From Selenomonas sp. (GTDB taxonomy: Bacteria; Bacillota; Negativicutes; Selenomonadales; Selenomonadaceae), in assembly GCA_015265235.1 (NCBI GenBank), contig JABZYJ010000002.1:1-60885 (forward strand): a stretch of 60,885 nucleotides of DNA, written 5' to 3'. Shown here one piece after another: positions 52,214 to 60,885 of this stretch (its first letter is position 1; every line of letters starts with the position of its first letter). The position numbers and the translations under genes are program-made. The notes under the pieces are model-generated. The model saw only the letters and a program-made list of their open reading frames with translations. It was not told the origin of the DNA and ran no database searches.

Positions 52214-55200
52214 CTACCGCACTCTCACGGCCTGTGCTCCCATCAATGTAATGAGTTCTTCACGGATTTCGCGCGACCCGTCGATCCAATACGAGGGCGC
52301 CAGCTGGCGCCAGCTTCCATCGTTCTTTACATAGACGGGATGCGTGCCTGCATACTTCGTAAACAATTCTTTCATCCTTGTCCATAGGACACGCCGATCC
52401 GCATCAGGCGGCGGAACAAGATAGAACGATGTGCTGTATTCGTGCATCGGCCAGATCTCATCCGCCAGCACTTTCGGGTCCTCTCCCGACATGTCAACAT
52501 GCCCCTGCACCACGAGAACACAATCTGGTTCAAGATCGGACACGTGAGCGTAGAACACGCGCGGAAATACTGTGAGCTCGATATGTCCGCTGTAATCCTC
52601 CATCTCAGCAAAAAGCATTGTATCGCCCTTTTTTGTCGTGTAGCGTTTCGTATTGGTCAATATGCCTCCGATACGAACAAGTTGACGATCTTTACACTGT
52701 CCCGTTAAAATATCTGAAATTGACAGGAGACAGGAAAGGGTATCACGGTAGTCATCGAGCGGATGTCCAGTGATGTAGAATCCCGTAGCCTCTTTCTCCC
52801 ACATCAGACGTTCGCGCGGCGTACTTGGGGGGACTTCTACAGCATTCTGAACTTGATGAATGGACTCCATCGTATCCTGCCCAAACAGCCCCATCTGTCC
52901 GCTGATACGATCCCGCTGGGTTCGCGCAGCATCCTGCATCGCAGAGTCCAGCGAAGAGAGCAATTGATTCCGTTCGGTGCCAAGGCTGTCAAAGGCACCG
53001 CATTTAATCAGGCTCTCTATCGCACGCTTATTCAAAATGCGTACATCAACGCGTGCACAAAAATCTATCAACGAACGAAAACTTCCATTTGCGGAGCGTA
53101 CCTGTTCCATGCTTTCGATCGCTGTCTCTCCAACGTTGCGCACTGCCGCGAGGCCGAATCGTATGGCACCGCTTTCAATACTGAATCCCGCTGTACTTGC
53201 ATTGATGTCCGGCGGCAGAATTTTGATGTTCATCTGACGGCATAGCTGAATATAGACGGGAATTTTATCCGTTTTATCCATGATGCTCGTCAATACCCCT
53301 GCCATGAACTCCACAGGATAGTGTGCCTTGAGATACGCCGTCTGCCATGCCAAGAGACCATACGCAGCACTGTGGGATTTGTTAAATCCATAATCAGCAA
53401 AATGTGTCAGGAGATCGAAGATATGATTGGCGAGTGCCGTTTCTATTCCATTTTTTTCGCATCCCTGGAGGAAAATCTCCTTCTGCGCCATCAAAAGCTC
53501 ATGTTTCTTTTTCCCCATGGCACGTCGTAGGAGATCCGCCTGTCCAAGGGTAAAGCCCGCCAGAACCTGGACGATCTGCATGACCTGCTCCTGGTAGAGG
53601 ACGACGCCAAATGTCTCCTTGAGAATCGGCTCGAGAAGCGGATGCAGATAAACGACCTCTTTTTTTCCATGCAGGCCATCGATAAAATCGGTCACCATAC
53701 CACTCCCCAGAGGCCCTGGACGATAGAGGGCAACCGTCGGAATGAGGTCGACAAACCCTTTGGGCTGAAGATCCTTGACGAGATTTGTCATGCCTGTCGA
53801 TTCCATCTGAAAGACAGCACCTGTATCTCCAGCGCATAGCATTTGTGATGTCTTCTCATCAACGAGAGGGATCTTGTCCACATCCAGCTCAATACCGTGC
53901 GACTGTCGTATATTCTTCACGGCATCGTCGATGATGGTGAGTGTGCGCAGTCCCAGAAAATCCATTTTGAGAAGGCCTAGTGCCTCCACGTCGTCCTTGT
54001 CATATTCTGTGACCAGCGTACCGTCAGAGACCCACACGGGCACTTGACTCGTCAACGGCGACTTTGCAATCACAACGCCGGCAGCGTGAATCGAGGTGTT
54101 GCGCGGCAACCCCTCGATCTTACGTGCGAGATCAATGACGCGATGCGCCTCTTCATCCTCCTCATACCGCTTGCGAAAGTCGGCAGACTCCTCAAGCGCG
54201 CGGTCTAGCGTGATATTCAGCTCGGCGGGGACGAGTTTTGTAATGGTTGACACTTCGCCAAACGGCATCTCCAGCACACGAGCGACATCGCGAATTGCAC
54301 CTTTTGCTCCCATTGTTCCAAAGGTAGCAATTTGAGCGACATGATCCTCTCCATAGCGTTCTTTGACATACGAAATAACGCGACCACGATTGATATCGTC
54401 GAAGTCGATATCAATATCTGGCATTGACACGCGTTCTGGGTTGAGAAAACGCTCAAAAAGAAGCGCATACTGTAAGGGATCAATATTCGTAATGCCAAGT
54501 AAGTAGGCGACAATACTTCCTGCTGCAGAGCCACGTCCCGGCCCTACCGCGACGCCATGCCCGCGCGCATAGTTGATGAAGTCCCACACAATGAGAAAGT
54601 AACTGGCGTATCCCATCTTATGAATGACACCGAGTTCGTAGTCCAGACGTTGATGCACCTCGTCCCCTGCCGTAGGATACCGTGCAGGCAGACGCTCTAG
54701 GCAAAGTGCGCGGAGATAGGCATCATCTGTTGTATATCCATCGGGGAGCGGATAGTACGGCAGCTGCAGTTCCCCGAAGGTAAAGTCCACCTGACAGCGT
54801 GCTGCGATTTTTGCCGTATTCTCTATCGCACCTGGATAGTCGGTGAAGAGATCGGACATCTCTTCCTCGGATTTCAGATAATAGTCAGGACCCGAAAAAC
54901 GCATTCGATCGGGATCGTTGAGTGTGCGCCCCGTCTGCACGCAAAGAAGAATATCATGAAATTCACTGTCTTCTGCATGGACATAGTGCACATCATTGGT
55001 TGCAGTTAGCCCGATATCATATTTTTTTGCAAGATCCCGGAGTGCACGATTGACGGTCATTTCCTCCGGGAGTCCATGATTCTGAACCTCCAAGAAAAAA
55101 TTATCCTTGCCAAAGATATCCCGATACTCGCGTACAAGCTGATCAGCAAGTTCCATATCTCCACGCAGGATGGCCTGTGGTATCTCGCCTGCCACACAGG

Positions 55201-55606
55201 CGGACAGGGCAATTAGCCCGTCATGAAAGCGATGGAGCAGCTCCTTGTCAATACGGGGCTTATAATAATATCCCTCGATGTTGGCGAGGGATATTAGCTG
55301 AACCAGATTACGGTAACCGCACTCATTTTCGGCAAGCAGAATCAAATGATAATATCGTGTCCCATTCACCTCTGCACGTTCCTGCCGCTGACGTGGAGCG
55401 AGATAGACCTCACATCCAATGATCGGATGAATCCCCTGAGCCTTTGCCTCTTTATAGAAAGCGACTGCACCGTACATAACACCGTGATCGGTCATGGCGA
55501 CTGCATCCATGCCGAGCTCTTTGGTTCGTCGCACAAGATCTTTGATGCGGCTCGCACCATCCAGCAGACTATACTCTGTATGTACGTGCAAATGCGCAAA
55601 GGCCAT
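52214..55606 (-). CDS. dnaE: DNA polymerase III alpha subunit, DnaE type
   Basis: This is a replicative C-family polymerase. At 1130 residues it has the N-terminal PHP domain (LHVHTEYSLLDGASRI, residues 5-20), the catalytic Asp pair in MPDIDIDFDD (near residue 401), a finger domain (GYGFNKSHSAAYGLLAWQ; here YGFNKSHSAAYG), tandem HhH and a C-terminal OB fold (VRIGGILTNTKRYTTKKGD). ATG at 55606 follows AAGGAGGGG nine bases upstream; the frame is open further up, but that region is the 3' end of the OGT gene in another frame. Firmicutes often carry PolC as well; it is not in this window. Confidence 0.97.
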   Translation of the reverse strand: MAFAHLHVHTEYSLLDGASRIKDLVRRTKELGMDAVAMTDHGVMYGAVAFYKEAKAQGIHPIIGCEVYLAPRQRQERAEVNGTRYYHLILLAENECGYRNLVQLISLANIEGYYYKPRIDKELLHRFHDGLIALSACVAGEIPQAILRGDMELADQLVREYRDIFGKDNFFLEVQNHGLPEEMTVNRALRDLAKKYDIGLTATNDVHYVHAEDSEFHDILLCVQTGRTLNDPDRMRFSGPDYYLKSEEEMSDLFTDYPGAIENTAKIAARCQVDFTFGELQLPYYPLPDGYTTDDAYLRALCLERLPARYPTAGDEVHQRLDYELGVIHKMGYASYFLIVWDFINYARGHGVAVGPGRGSAAGSIVAYLLGITNIDPLQYALLFERFLNPERVSMPDIDIDFDDINRGRVISYVKERYGEDHVAQIATFGTMGAKGAIRDVARVLEMPFGEVSTITKLVPAELNITLDRALEESADFRKRYEEDEEAHRVIDLARKIEGLPRNTSIHAAGVVIAKSPLTSQVPVWVSDGTLVTEYDKDDVEALGLLKMDFLGLRTLTIIDDAVKNIRQSHGIELDVDKIPLVDEKTSQMLCAGDTGAVFQMESTGMTNLVKDLQPKGFVDLIPTVALYRPGPLGSGMVTDFIDGLHGKKEVVYLHPLLEPILKETFGVVLYQEQVMQIVQVLAGFTLGQADLLRRAMGKKKHELLMAQKEIFLQGCEKNGIETALANHIFDLLTHFADYGFNKSHSAAYGLLAWQTAYLKAHYPVEFMAGVLTSIMDKTDKIPVYIQLCRQMNIKILPPDINASTAGFSIESGAIRFGLAAVRNVGETAIESMEQVRSANGSFRSLIDFCARVDVRILNKRAIESLIKCGAFDSLGTERNQLLSSLDSAMQDAARTQRDRISGQMGLFGQDTMESIHQVQNAVEVPPSTPRERLMWEKEATGFYITGHPLDDYRDTLSCLLSISDILTGQCKDRQLVRIGGILTNTKRYTTKKGDTMLFAEMEDYSGHIELTVFPRVFYAHVSDLEPDCVLVVQGHVDMSGEDPKVLADEIWPMHEYSTSFYLVPPPDADRRVLWTRMKELFTKYAGTHPVYVKNDGSWRQLAPSYWIDGSREIREELITLMGAQAVRVR

Positions 55607-55622
55607 TGATGTCTTCCCCTCC

Positions 55623-57401
55623 TTAGGTCTGTTCACTGCCATTACGGATACGGGCATGCAGAAATGTATCCCATATCTCTCGATAGGCCGTTTCCAACCC
55701 ATGCATATATTCCTGCGCATTCATGAGAGGAGCTTGCTTCATATTCGCACGCAGCCCTGCATGGTAGCCCGCGATCAGCTTGGGTGACTCTGCGAGCTGA
55801 ACGGCACGACGAACATAGTTGATGTCGTTCTCTGCAATCAACTCACGTACGCCCGCATTGGTCAGTATGGACGCACCAAAGCGGGCACCATGCGTACGTC
55901 CACGCATGGAAATCACAGGGACGCCCATATAAAGCGCCTCACACGTCGTCAATCCGCCATTATAGGGGGCTGTATCCAGTGCAATATCGATATCACGGTA
56001 CTGCTCCAAATAATCGGGACTGAAAGGACGAAATTCGATGCGGCCAAGATCGAAGTTTAGTAAAGCAAGTCGTTTTTTGGCAAACTGCAGCCCCGCATCA
56101 ATGCTTGCAATCTTCCCCTTGATGATGAGCCGTGAATTATTGACGGTCTCCAAGATGCCGCGCCATAAGAGCAGCATCTCATCCGTCACTTTGGCAAAAT
56201 TATTAAAACTGCCAAATGTAACATATCCATTTTTACGCACCGGAGCCTCATATCCCGCCTCGGGCATCGCACGAATTACGTCCGGCATATAGCAGAGATG
56301 GGAATGCGGCAGACGGAGAATCTGCTCGGTAAAGCCCTTCTCTGCAAGTGTATCCCCCTTTGGGATGCATACTTCGTCGGAGAGAAAATAGTCTACCGTA
56401 TGAAGCCCCGTCGTATTGGTGTAACCGATTCCAGACACCTGAACCGGTGCCGGACGGTACGCCATGATCGGAAGTGCATTGTCCTGTGAGTGTCCCGACA
56501 GATCGACCAGAATATCAATTTTATCCTCTGCAATGAGCCGTGCTGCTGTCCGTGGCGGGCGCCCGCGCAAGTCGCGCCACGTCACACGACGCGTGCGGAA
56601 TCGCTCGGTCACTGCATCACTCCTGCCGAGCGCATAACAGAATACCATGAAATGTTCGCCGTCAAAATGACGGAGCAATGGCGGGATAAAATAGGAAACA
56701 GCATGCTCCCGAAAGTCTGGAGATATATAGCCGATGCGCAGCTTTCGCTGAGATGAGCGCGCAATATGTGCATGTGTATATGGTGTCACATGGAGCAGAT
56801 CTTCGTAGTGCTCTGCCTTCTGTCGCCCCTCTTGCGCTCCGAGTTGACGATAGTTTCGCATGAAGAGATACTTGCTGTAAAGCTCCGCTGCAACGGAATC
56901 ATCATCAGCAAGACGGCTCGACATGAGTAATTCATGTGCCGCTCCTTTTGCTTCGCCGACGAGATAGAGGGCATCGGCAAGCCAGCCGCGGGCACGTCTT
57001 AGGATCTGATGGTAGATCGTGTAGGATAGATCCTCTGCACCAAGCAGTTTCTCCTTATAGGACAATTCTTCAATAAGATCTGCCAAAAGAGCAATCTCAT
57101 CATCCAGTCGAAAATCGAGTGCGGCAAGTCCTGCTTTCACCATACGGGCACGAGGATGACGCGGCTGAACGCTAAGAACCTGATCAGCAAGTGTCTCCGC
57201 CTCGTCTGTACGGCCGCTGTAGAGTGCCACCTCAGCATTTACAGCGGCAGCATCGACATCGCCAGCTTTCAGACGCTCGACCTCCTGTGCGCACGCACGC
57301 ATCCCCTTTAGATCGCCATCGGAGGAAAATTTTGTTGCAAGACGCAGCCAGTTCAGCTTCTCCTCGGCAGCATGTTCCTCCAGCGGCACCTGTTCCTGCA
57401 T
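55623..57401 (-). CDS. TPR/SPINDLY-type O-GlcNAc transferase (GT41)
   Basis: The 592-residue protein has about 190 N-terminal residues of TPR-like helices (SSDGDLKGMRACAQEVERL; YSGRTDEAETLADQVL) and a C-terminal GT41 domain like eukaryotic OGT and SPINDLY. Seen are LRIGYISPDFREHAVSYF (catalytic His region, near residue 215), ILVDLSGHSQDN, YRPAPVQVSGIGYTNTTG and DTAPYNGGLTTCEALYMGVP. In bacteria such proteins add GlcNAc-like sugars to flagellins or adhesins; the target here is unknown. The second of two ATGs (57401) is chosen, six bases after GGGGG; 57407 touches the ribosome site. It lies between a glycosyltransferase and dnaE. Confidence 0.87.
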   Translation of the reverse strand: MQEQVPLEEHAAEEKLNWLRLATKFSSDGDLKGMRACAQEVERLKAGDVDAAAVNAEVALYSGRTDEAETLADQVLSVQPRHPRARMVKAGLAALDFRLDDEIALLADLIEELSYKEKLLGAEDLSYTIYHQILRRARGWLADALYLVGEAKGAAHELLMSSRLADDDSVAAELYSKYLFMRNYRQLGAQEGRQKAEHYEDLLHVTPYTHAHIARSSQRKLRIGYISPDFREHAVSYFIPPLLRHFDGEHFMVFCYALGRSDAVTERFRTRRVTWRDLRGRPPRTAARLIAEDKIDILVDLSGHSQDNALPIMAYRPAPVQVSGIGYTNTTGLHTVDYFLSDEVCIPKGDTLAEKGFTEQILRLPHSHLCYMPDVIRAMPEAGYEAPVRKNGYVTFGSFNNFAKVTDEMLLLWRGILETVNNSRLIIKGKIASIDAGLQFAKKRLALLNFDLGRIEFRPFSPDYLEQYRDIDIALDTAPYNGGLTTCEALYMGVPVISMRGRTHGARFGASILTNAGVRELIAENDINYVRRAVQLAESPKLIAGYHAGLRANMKQAPLMNAQEYMHGLETAYREIWDTFLHARIRNGSEQT

Positions 57402-57426
57402 CTTCATCCCCCTTTTTCCCTTTAAC

Positions 57427-58131
57427 TCAGATCTCTGGCTGCAGTTCTTTCCCGTACTCCTGTAAAAAGATTTTCTGATCGTGCTTATATTCCGGTGCAA
57501 GCGGCTTTTCCTGCGGACAGTGGATGCACCAAAAATCTTCCTCCTGATTTGGGACAACACACCTGAACTCGTGACGTCGCATCTCCATGCACATCGATGT
57601 ATCATAGAAATGCCAGCCCGTGAAGAGATCCTCCCGCCAACGAATGCCATACTGTATCGCCATAAAGAGTCCGTCTGCCGCCTCAACGTCGATGTATGGC
57701 CCATCGGGCTCCATACAACGTGAGTCAATGACGCTCTCTGTTTCACAGTGATGAAGAACACGCCCATAGGTGCGAAGTCCATCCCACCAAACACCTGACT
57801 GCGGCAGGCTTCGGCATCCGATTACACCGACCAGTCCGATCGTCTCATCACGAAAAATAGAGAGCAGATCGGCAATCACATTCTTATTGACCACAAGGAC
57901 ATCCTGGTGGAGATACACCATATAGCGCGCATTGGTTGCACGCGCACCATCGTTGTACCCTGCACACATGGATTGCGCACCGCGCACGGGGATATACTCG
58001 ACAGTTATCCCTGCGGGAACGGAGAGTGCCTTGAGATAGAGAAGGCATTCGCGGTACATATCTTCATCATTGACACAGGTGATAAAGGCTATTTTATGTT
58101 CATCCACGCACACGATCGGCTTACTCTTCAT
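57427..58131 (-). CDS. StrF-like family 2 glycosyltransferase
   Basis: A 234-residue GT-A-fold protein. IAFITCVNDEDMYRECLLYL at the start, AQSMCAGYNDGARATNARYMVYLHQD (a variant of the nucleotide-sugar DxD block, near residue 55), and DGLFMAIQYGIRWREDLFTGWHFYD resemble the glycosyltransferase group containing the StrF N-terminal region. Members occur in flagellin and surface-glycan clusters. It overlaps the methyltransferase-like gene by 11 bases and precedes the OGT gene by 25, suggesting the three work on one glycan. Confidence 0.78.
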   Translation of the reverse strand: MKSKPIVCVDEHKIAFITCVNDEDMYRECLLYLKALSVPAGITVEYIPVRGAQSMCAGYNDGARATNARYMVYLHQDVLVVNKNVIADLLSIFRDETIGLVGVIGCRSLPQSGVWWDGLRTYGRVLHHCETESVIDSRCMEPDGPYIDVEAADGLFMAIQYGIRWREDLFTGWHFYDTSMCMEMRRHEFRCVVPNQEEDFWCIHCPQEKPLAPEYKHDQKIFLQEYGKELQPEI

Positions 58132-59053
58132 GCGTACATTCTCTCTGCAAACTCAGATACAGCTCCTGCTGAACAGGGTCGATACTCTCTGCCGCACTCT
58201 CATGCAGCAGTTTCTGAATATATACATCATGCCCTTGTGAGCATGCAAAAAGGGCACGATAGAATCGCTCAGTATGCACCACGGTCTCATGAATCAATGC
58301 CGCAAGATAGGCAGGAAAAATATTCAGCCGTGTTACTTCATCCCACAGCGAGCGCGTAGACTCTACTCGTACAACATCATACTCAATGCGGTGAAGGAGA
58401 CGTACGATACACCTACGTTGTTCGGATGTATACATCGACTTGATCAGGGAGAGCTCCGGCATCGACCGATCTGCACGGATCAGGTAGAACTCTGCCTCCA
58501 GATCATCGTCATGATTCTCGAACCCAGCTGTTACGAGCCGGTCGATCATACCGGGCGGCGCTTTCCTTTGCTGTGCCTGACAGCGCACACTCTTATAAAA
58601 GGAAGCATACAGCAGTTTCTCAAACTCTGCACGCGCATAAAGACGCGAAACAATGGAGTAATAGTGCCCATCCATCAAATTTTGCAGGACAGACCAATGA
58701 CGTATATTGCGAAAACTCGTCAGGAGCGCCCCTGTATCTTTTAGGAACAGGGAAAACCCTGCCGCGATATCCTGCGGATTATCCACATTTTCCAACGCCA
58801 GATCGGAAATAATATAGTCAAAATATTTTCGTTCATACGGCAGAGGAGTTGTGACGTAATCCAGTTCCTGCCAATGAACACCTGTGGGAATGTCTGCCGG
58901 ATCGCATTCAGCGGCAAGTGCATGAAGCTCCGACTTAGGAAACATTTTTCGCAGCTGCGGCAAATATTCCAGGCTCTCAACGACAAGTACACGCAGCGGA
59001 GCAGCATCAGGTACAAGAAAGGAAAGGAGCTCTGATCGAATCTTTTCAGCCAA
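58121..59053 (-). CDS. SAM-methyltransferase-like protein of a glycosylation cluster
   Basis: The 310-residue protein has a class I methyltransferase-like first half: LRVLVVESLEYLPQLRKMFP, then ECDPADIP in place of the SAM acidic loop, YFDYIISDLALENVDNPQ (motif II/post-II) and SFRNIRHWSVLQNLMDGHYY. The glycine-rich motif I (GxGxG) is absent, replaced by VVESLEY, so SAM binding or catalysis is uncertain. The second half (about residues 190-310) is helical with no known domain. The start is TTG at 59053, eight bases after GGGGGAGG. It heads the nine-gene transcript that contains dnaE, aroA, cmk and plsC. Confidence 0.7.
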   Translation of the reverse strand: MAEKIRSELLSFLVPDAAPLRVLVVESLEYLPQLRKMFPKSELHALAAECDPADIPTGVHWQELDYVTTPLPYERKYFDYIISDLALENVDNPQDIAAGFSLFLKDTGALLTSFRNIRHWSVLQNLMDGHYYSIVSRLYARAEFEKLLYASFYKSVRCQAQQRKAPPGMIDRLVTAGFENHDDDLEAEFYLIRADRSMPELSLIKSMYTSEQRRCIVRLLHRIEYDVVRVESTRSLWDEVTRLNIFPAYLAALIHETVVHTERFYRALFACSQGHDVYIQKLLHESAAESIDPVQQELYLSLQRECTHEE

Positions 59054-59096
59054 ACAATGTCCTCCCCCGCTTTGCCGTTATGTATATATCGAAATC

Positions 59097-59105
59097 ATTA
59101 TAACA
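59097..59105 (-). promoter_or_regulatory. extended -10 promoter of the nine-gene run
   Basis: Minus strand TGT directly before TATAAT (59102-59097). No good -35 box is seen. It lies in the 78-base gap before the methyltransferase-like gene. Confidence 0.5.
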
Positions 59106-59131
59106 CAGTCTGCAAAGAAGTTGTATCCATA

Positions 59132-59464
59132 TTACTCATCAAACGCAGTACCGTCAAGCAGCGGCAAAACAAAGACAACCGGCGTCTCATATGGATGGAT
59201 CTTCCGAATCGCACGCATCGTCTCATCAATTCGCCGTTCTTCAACGCGTACCTCGACCTTTAGTTCCTCCGCCTCGGTAATCTCGCCCACTTCTCCCTCA
59301 TAAGGATCTGCTCCTGCAAGAGTTCGCCATGTCCCCATCACAGGACTATAGGCAAGGCAGGCGTCATAGTTCCCGATATGTCCGGCATCCACCACCTGCA
59401 GTGCCTTTTGGAGTGCAGGAAGATGGGTTCGCGGAATAAATATTTCCATCTTTACATACTTCAT
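59132..59464 (-). CDS. YqfO/NIF3-insert-type PII-fold protein (COG3323-like)
   Basis: A 110-residue single-domain protein. It starts YVKMEIFIPRTHLPALQKAL, carries DAGHIGNYDACLAYSPVMGTWR (near residue 26) and ends RKIHPYETPVVFVLPLL. This matches the PII/CutA-like domain found inserted in Firmicute NIF3 (YqfO) proteins and also free-standing. The role is unknown; metal or small-ligand binding is a fair guess from the fold. It follows comM by 36 bases, with AGGAG nine bases before the ATG. Confidence 0.78.
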   Translation of the reverse strand: MKYVKMEIFIPRTHLPALQKALQVVDAGHIGNYDACLAYSPVMGTWRTLAGADPYEGEVGEITEAEELKVEVRVEERRIDETMRAIRKIHPYETPVVFVLPLLDGTAFDE

Positions 59465-59500
59465 GGGCGTAAACTCCTATTATTTCTTCGTGTCAAGAAG

Positions 59501-60885
59501 TCACTCGATGCTCAGTCCGACATCACTGCGCAGCTGTATCGCCTCAGCAATATGAGATGCTCCGATGATCGGTTTTCCATCAAGATCAGCAATTGTCCTC
59601 GCCACCTTAATGATGCGGTCATGCGAACGTGCCGACAGCTGAATGCGGTGAAATGCTGCTTCCAGCAGATGCTCTGCATCCTTCTCCATCGTACAGTACT
59701 TCTTTATCATGCTGTGATTCATCTGTGCATTACAAAAGAGCCCGTGACGCCCTAGGCGCTCCCGCTCGATCGTACGTGCCCGCACTACGCGGGCACGTAT
59801 CGCTGCAGATGACTCGGCCCGCTGCGTCGCATGCAAATCCGCATAATCCACACGCGATACACGAATATGAAGATCAATACGGTCTAATAACGGCCCCGAC
59901 AGCTTGCGTGTATAACGTTTGATCTCCCCCGCAGAACATTCACAGGTATGATCTTTGTCGCCAAAAAATCCGCAGGGGCACGGATTCATTGCCGCTACCA
60001 AAATGATACTAGAGGGAAAGGTCAGCGTTGCGTTCGCACGCGACACCGTAATCTGGCGATCCTCAATCGGCTCGCGCAGCACCTCAAGCGTCTTCTTGCT
60101 GAACTCCGGCAGCTCATCGAGAAAGAGCACGCCGTGATGGGCAAGCGTCACCTCACCCGGACGCGGAATACTCCCGCCGCCGATCATCGCCACCGTCGAG
60201 GACGTATGATGCGGACTGCGGAAGGGGCGCGTCGTCACAAGCCCCGTGTCCTTGCCGAGCAGCCCCGAGATGCTGTAAATCTTCGTGATCTCGATGGCCT
60301 CTTCCTTCGTCAGTTCCGGCAAGATCGAACTCATCCGGCGTGCCAGCATTGTCTTTCCCGAACCCGGCACACCAACCATGAGGACATTGTGCCCTCCTGC
60401 CGCTGCAATCTCAAGCGCACGCTTCGCCTGATACTGCCCCTGTACGTCTGCAAAATCATCGGTGAAAGCGGCATCCTTTTTCTGCTCTGTTCCTTGTGGC
60501 ACAGCGGGAGTCAGCACCTCTGTGCCTGTCAAATGACGCACAAGCTGCGCCAGATTCTCGACGGCATAGACCTTCAGCCCGTCAATAAGGAGTGCCTCGT
60601 CTGCATTCGACGGTGCAACGTAAAACTCCGTCACCCCATGTTCTCGCGCCGTAATCGCCATCGGGAGAATGCCACTGATCGGACGGCAGTTCCCATCAAG
60701 GGAAAGCTCTGCCGAGAAAAGCGCACTCTGCACTGCCGCCTCGGGAACCATACCGTAGGATGCAAGGAGACCAACCGCAATCGGCAGATCAAGCCCCGAG
60801 CTGTCCTTTCGGACATCGGCGGGTGCAAGATTGACCGTCACCCGCTCCTGCCGCAGCTGCATACCGGAGTTGCGGATGGCAGTGC
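59501..60885 (-). CDS. comM: ComM/YifB-family Mg-chelatase-like AAA+ ATPase (5' end outside window)
   Basis: 461 codons are present; the frame is open to the window edge, where TAIRNSG precedes the first internal Met, so roughly 50 residues are missing from the start of a roughly 509-residue family. It has the N-terminal ChlI-like region (LAPADVRKDSSGLDLPIA), Walker A GVPGSGKTM (near codon 175), Walker B LFLDELPEFSK, a four-cysteine zinc-like loop (MNPCPCGFFGDKDHTCEC), and the C-terminal LSARSHDRIIKVARTIADL. ComM aids branch migration during natural transformation; YifB homologues in non-competent species have an unclear role. Confidence 0.93.
   Translation of the reverse strand, partial: TAIRNSGMQLRQERVTVNLAPADVRKDSSGLDLPIAVGLLASYGMVPEAAVQSALFSAELSLDGNCRPISGILPMAITAREHGVTEFYVAPSNADEALLIDGLKVYAVENLAQLVRHLTGTEVLTPAVPQGTEQKKDAAFTDDFADVQGQYQAKRALEIAAAGGHNVLMVGVPGSGKTMLARRMSSILPELTKEEAIEITKIYSISGLLGKDTGLVTTRPFRSPHHTSSTVAMIGGGSIPRPGEVTLAHHGVLFLDELPEFSKKTLEVLREPIEDRQITVSRANATLTFPSSIILVAAMNPCPCGFFGDKDHTCECSAGEIKRYTRKLSGPLLDRIDLHIRVSRVDYADLHATQRAESSAAIRARVVRARTIERERLGRHGLFCNAQMNHSMIKKYCTMEKDAEHLLEAAFHRIQLSARSHDRIIKVARTIADLDGKPIIGASHIAEAIQLRSDVGLSIE

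Noticed and set aside
55607..55720. N-terminal extension of dnaE
   Set aside because: The added residues precede the PHP signature and overlap the OGT gene; the ribosome site supports 55606.
57408..57794. 129-codon N-terminal extension of the O-GlcNAc transferase
   Set aside because: It is antisense-free but out of frame over the glycosyltransferase gene and has no helical repeat pattern; GGGGG supports 57401.
1..60885. CRISPR arrays, tRNA/rRNA genes, transposases, prophage or integron parts
   Set aside because: No spaced direct repeats, cloverleaf sequences, recombinase motifs or phage genes were seen; gaps between genes are short and nearly all explained by promoters and hairpins.

Overview
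The window is about 60.9 kb of dense bacterial chromosome (near 50% G+C), with 53 protein genes, two of them cut by the window edges, and one clear RNA element. The gene set suggests a Gram-negative Firmicute of class Negativicutes (Selenomonas/Veillonella relatives). Firmicute markers are a glmS ribozyme, RecD2, an LCP protein, the walJ-htrA-rlmH trio, a DUF47-Pit pair, a short HisG with a separate HisZ, EcfA1/EcfA2 and YerC. A biotin-free oxaloacetate decarboxylase/transcarboxylase subunit behind a consensus promoter fits the fermentation of such organisms. This placement is inference; no rRNA gene is present. I see no tRNA, rRNA, CRISPR array, insertion sequence or prophage.

Layout. 1-4.0 kb (+): 3' end of pnp, then cobO, ahcY and mtaD, a cobalamin/S-adenosylhomocysteine module. 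4.0-12.5 kb (+): ftsK, alaS, an orphan membrane-fusion protein, then yerC-hisZ-HD hydrolase. 12.5-13.5 kb (-): a D-2-hydroxyacid dehydrogenase. 13.6-20.2 kb (+): the operon hisG-D-C-B-H-A-F-IE, whose short HisG needs the HisZ 1.7 kb upstream. 20.4-21.8 kb (+): carboxyltransferase subunit. 21.8-25.1 kb (-): DUF47-pit and a TGS/uridine-kinase fusion. 25.2-30.7 kb (-): LCP, ABC-F and recD2. 31.0-32.2 kb (+): an HD-GYP protein. 32.3-35.9 kb (-): response regulator, sensor kinase, EcfA1 and EcfA2, all overlapping, with no EcfT. 36.0-38.5 kb (-): Bcr-type MFS pump and ThrE exporter. 38.6-40.7 kb (-): glmS with its ribozyme leader. 40.7-43.5 kb (-): uppP, pth and an unrecognised radical SAM protein. 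43.6-45.0 kb (-): gdhA. 45.1-47.5 kb (-): walJ-htrA-rlmH. 47.6-59.05 kb (-): nine closely packed genes: methyltransferase-like, glycosyltransferase, SPINDLY-type O-GlcNAc transferase, dnaE, rluB-like, baiN-like, aroA, cmk, plsC. 59.1-60.9 kb (-): a YqfO-like PII-fold protein and comM/yifB (5' end outside the window).

Most genes belong to housekeeping families. The least explained parts are the radical SAM protein, the glycosyltransferase/methyltransferase trio ahead of dnaE, the two-component/ECF-ATPase coupling without EcfT, the HD hydrolase coupled to hisZ, and the 164-nt out-of-frame overlap of the pseudouridine synthase and flavoprotein genes. Several promoters share an extended -10 of the form TGCTATAMT, and TTG/GTG starts are frequent.
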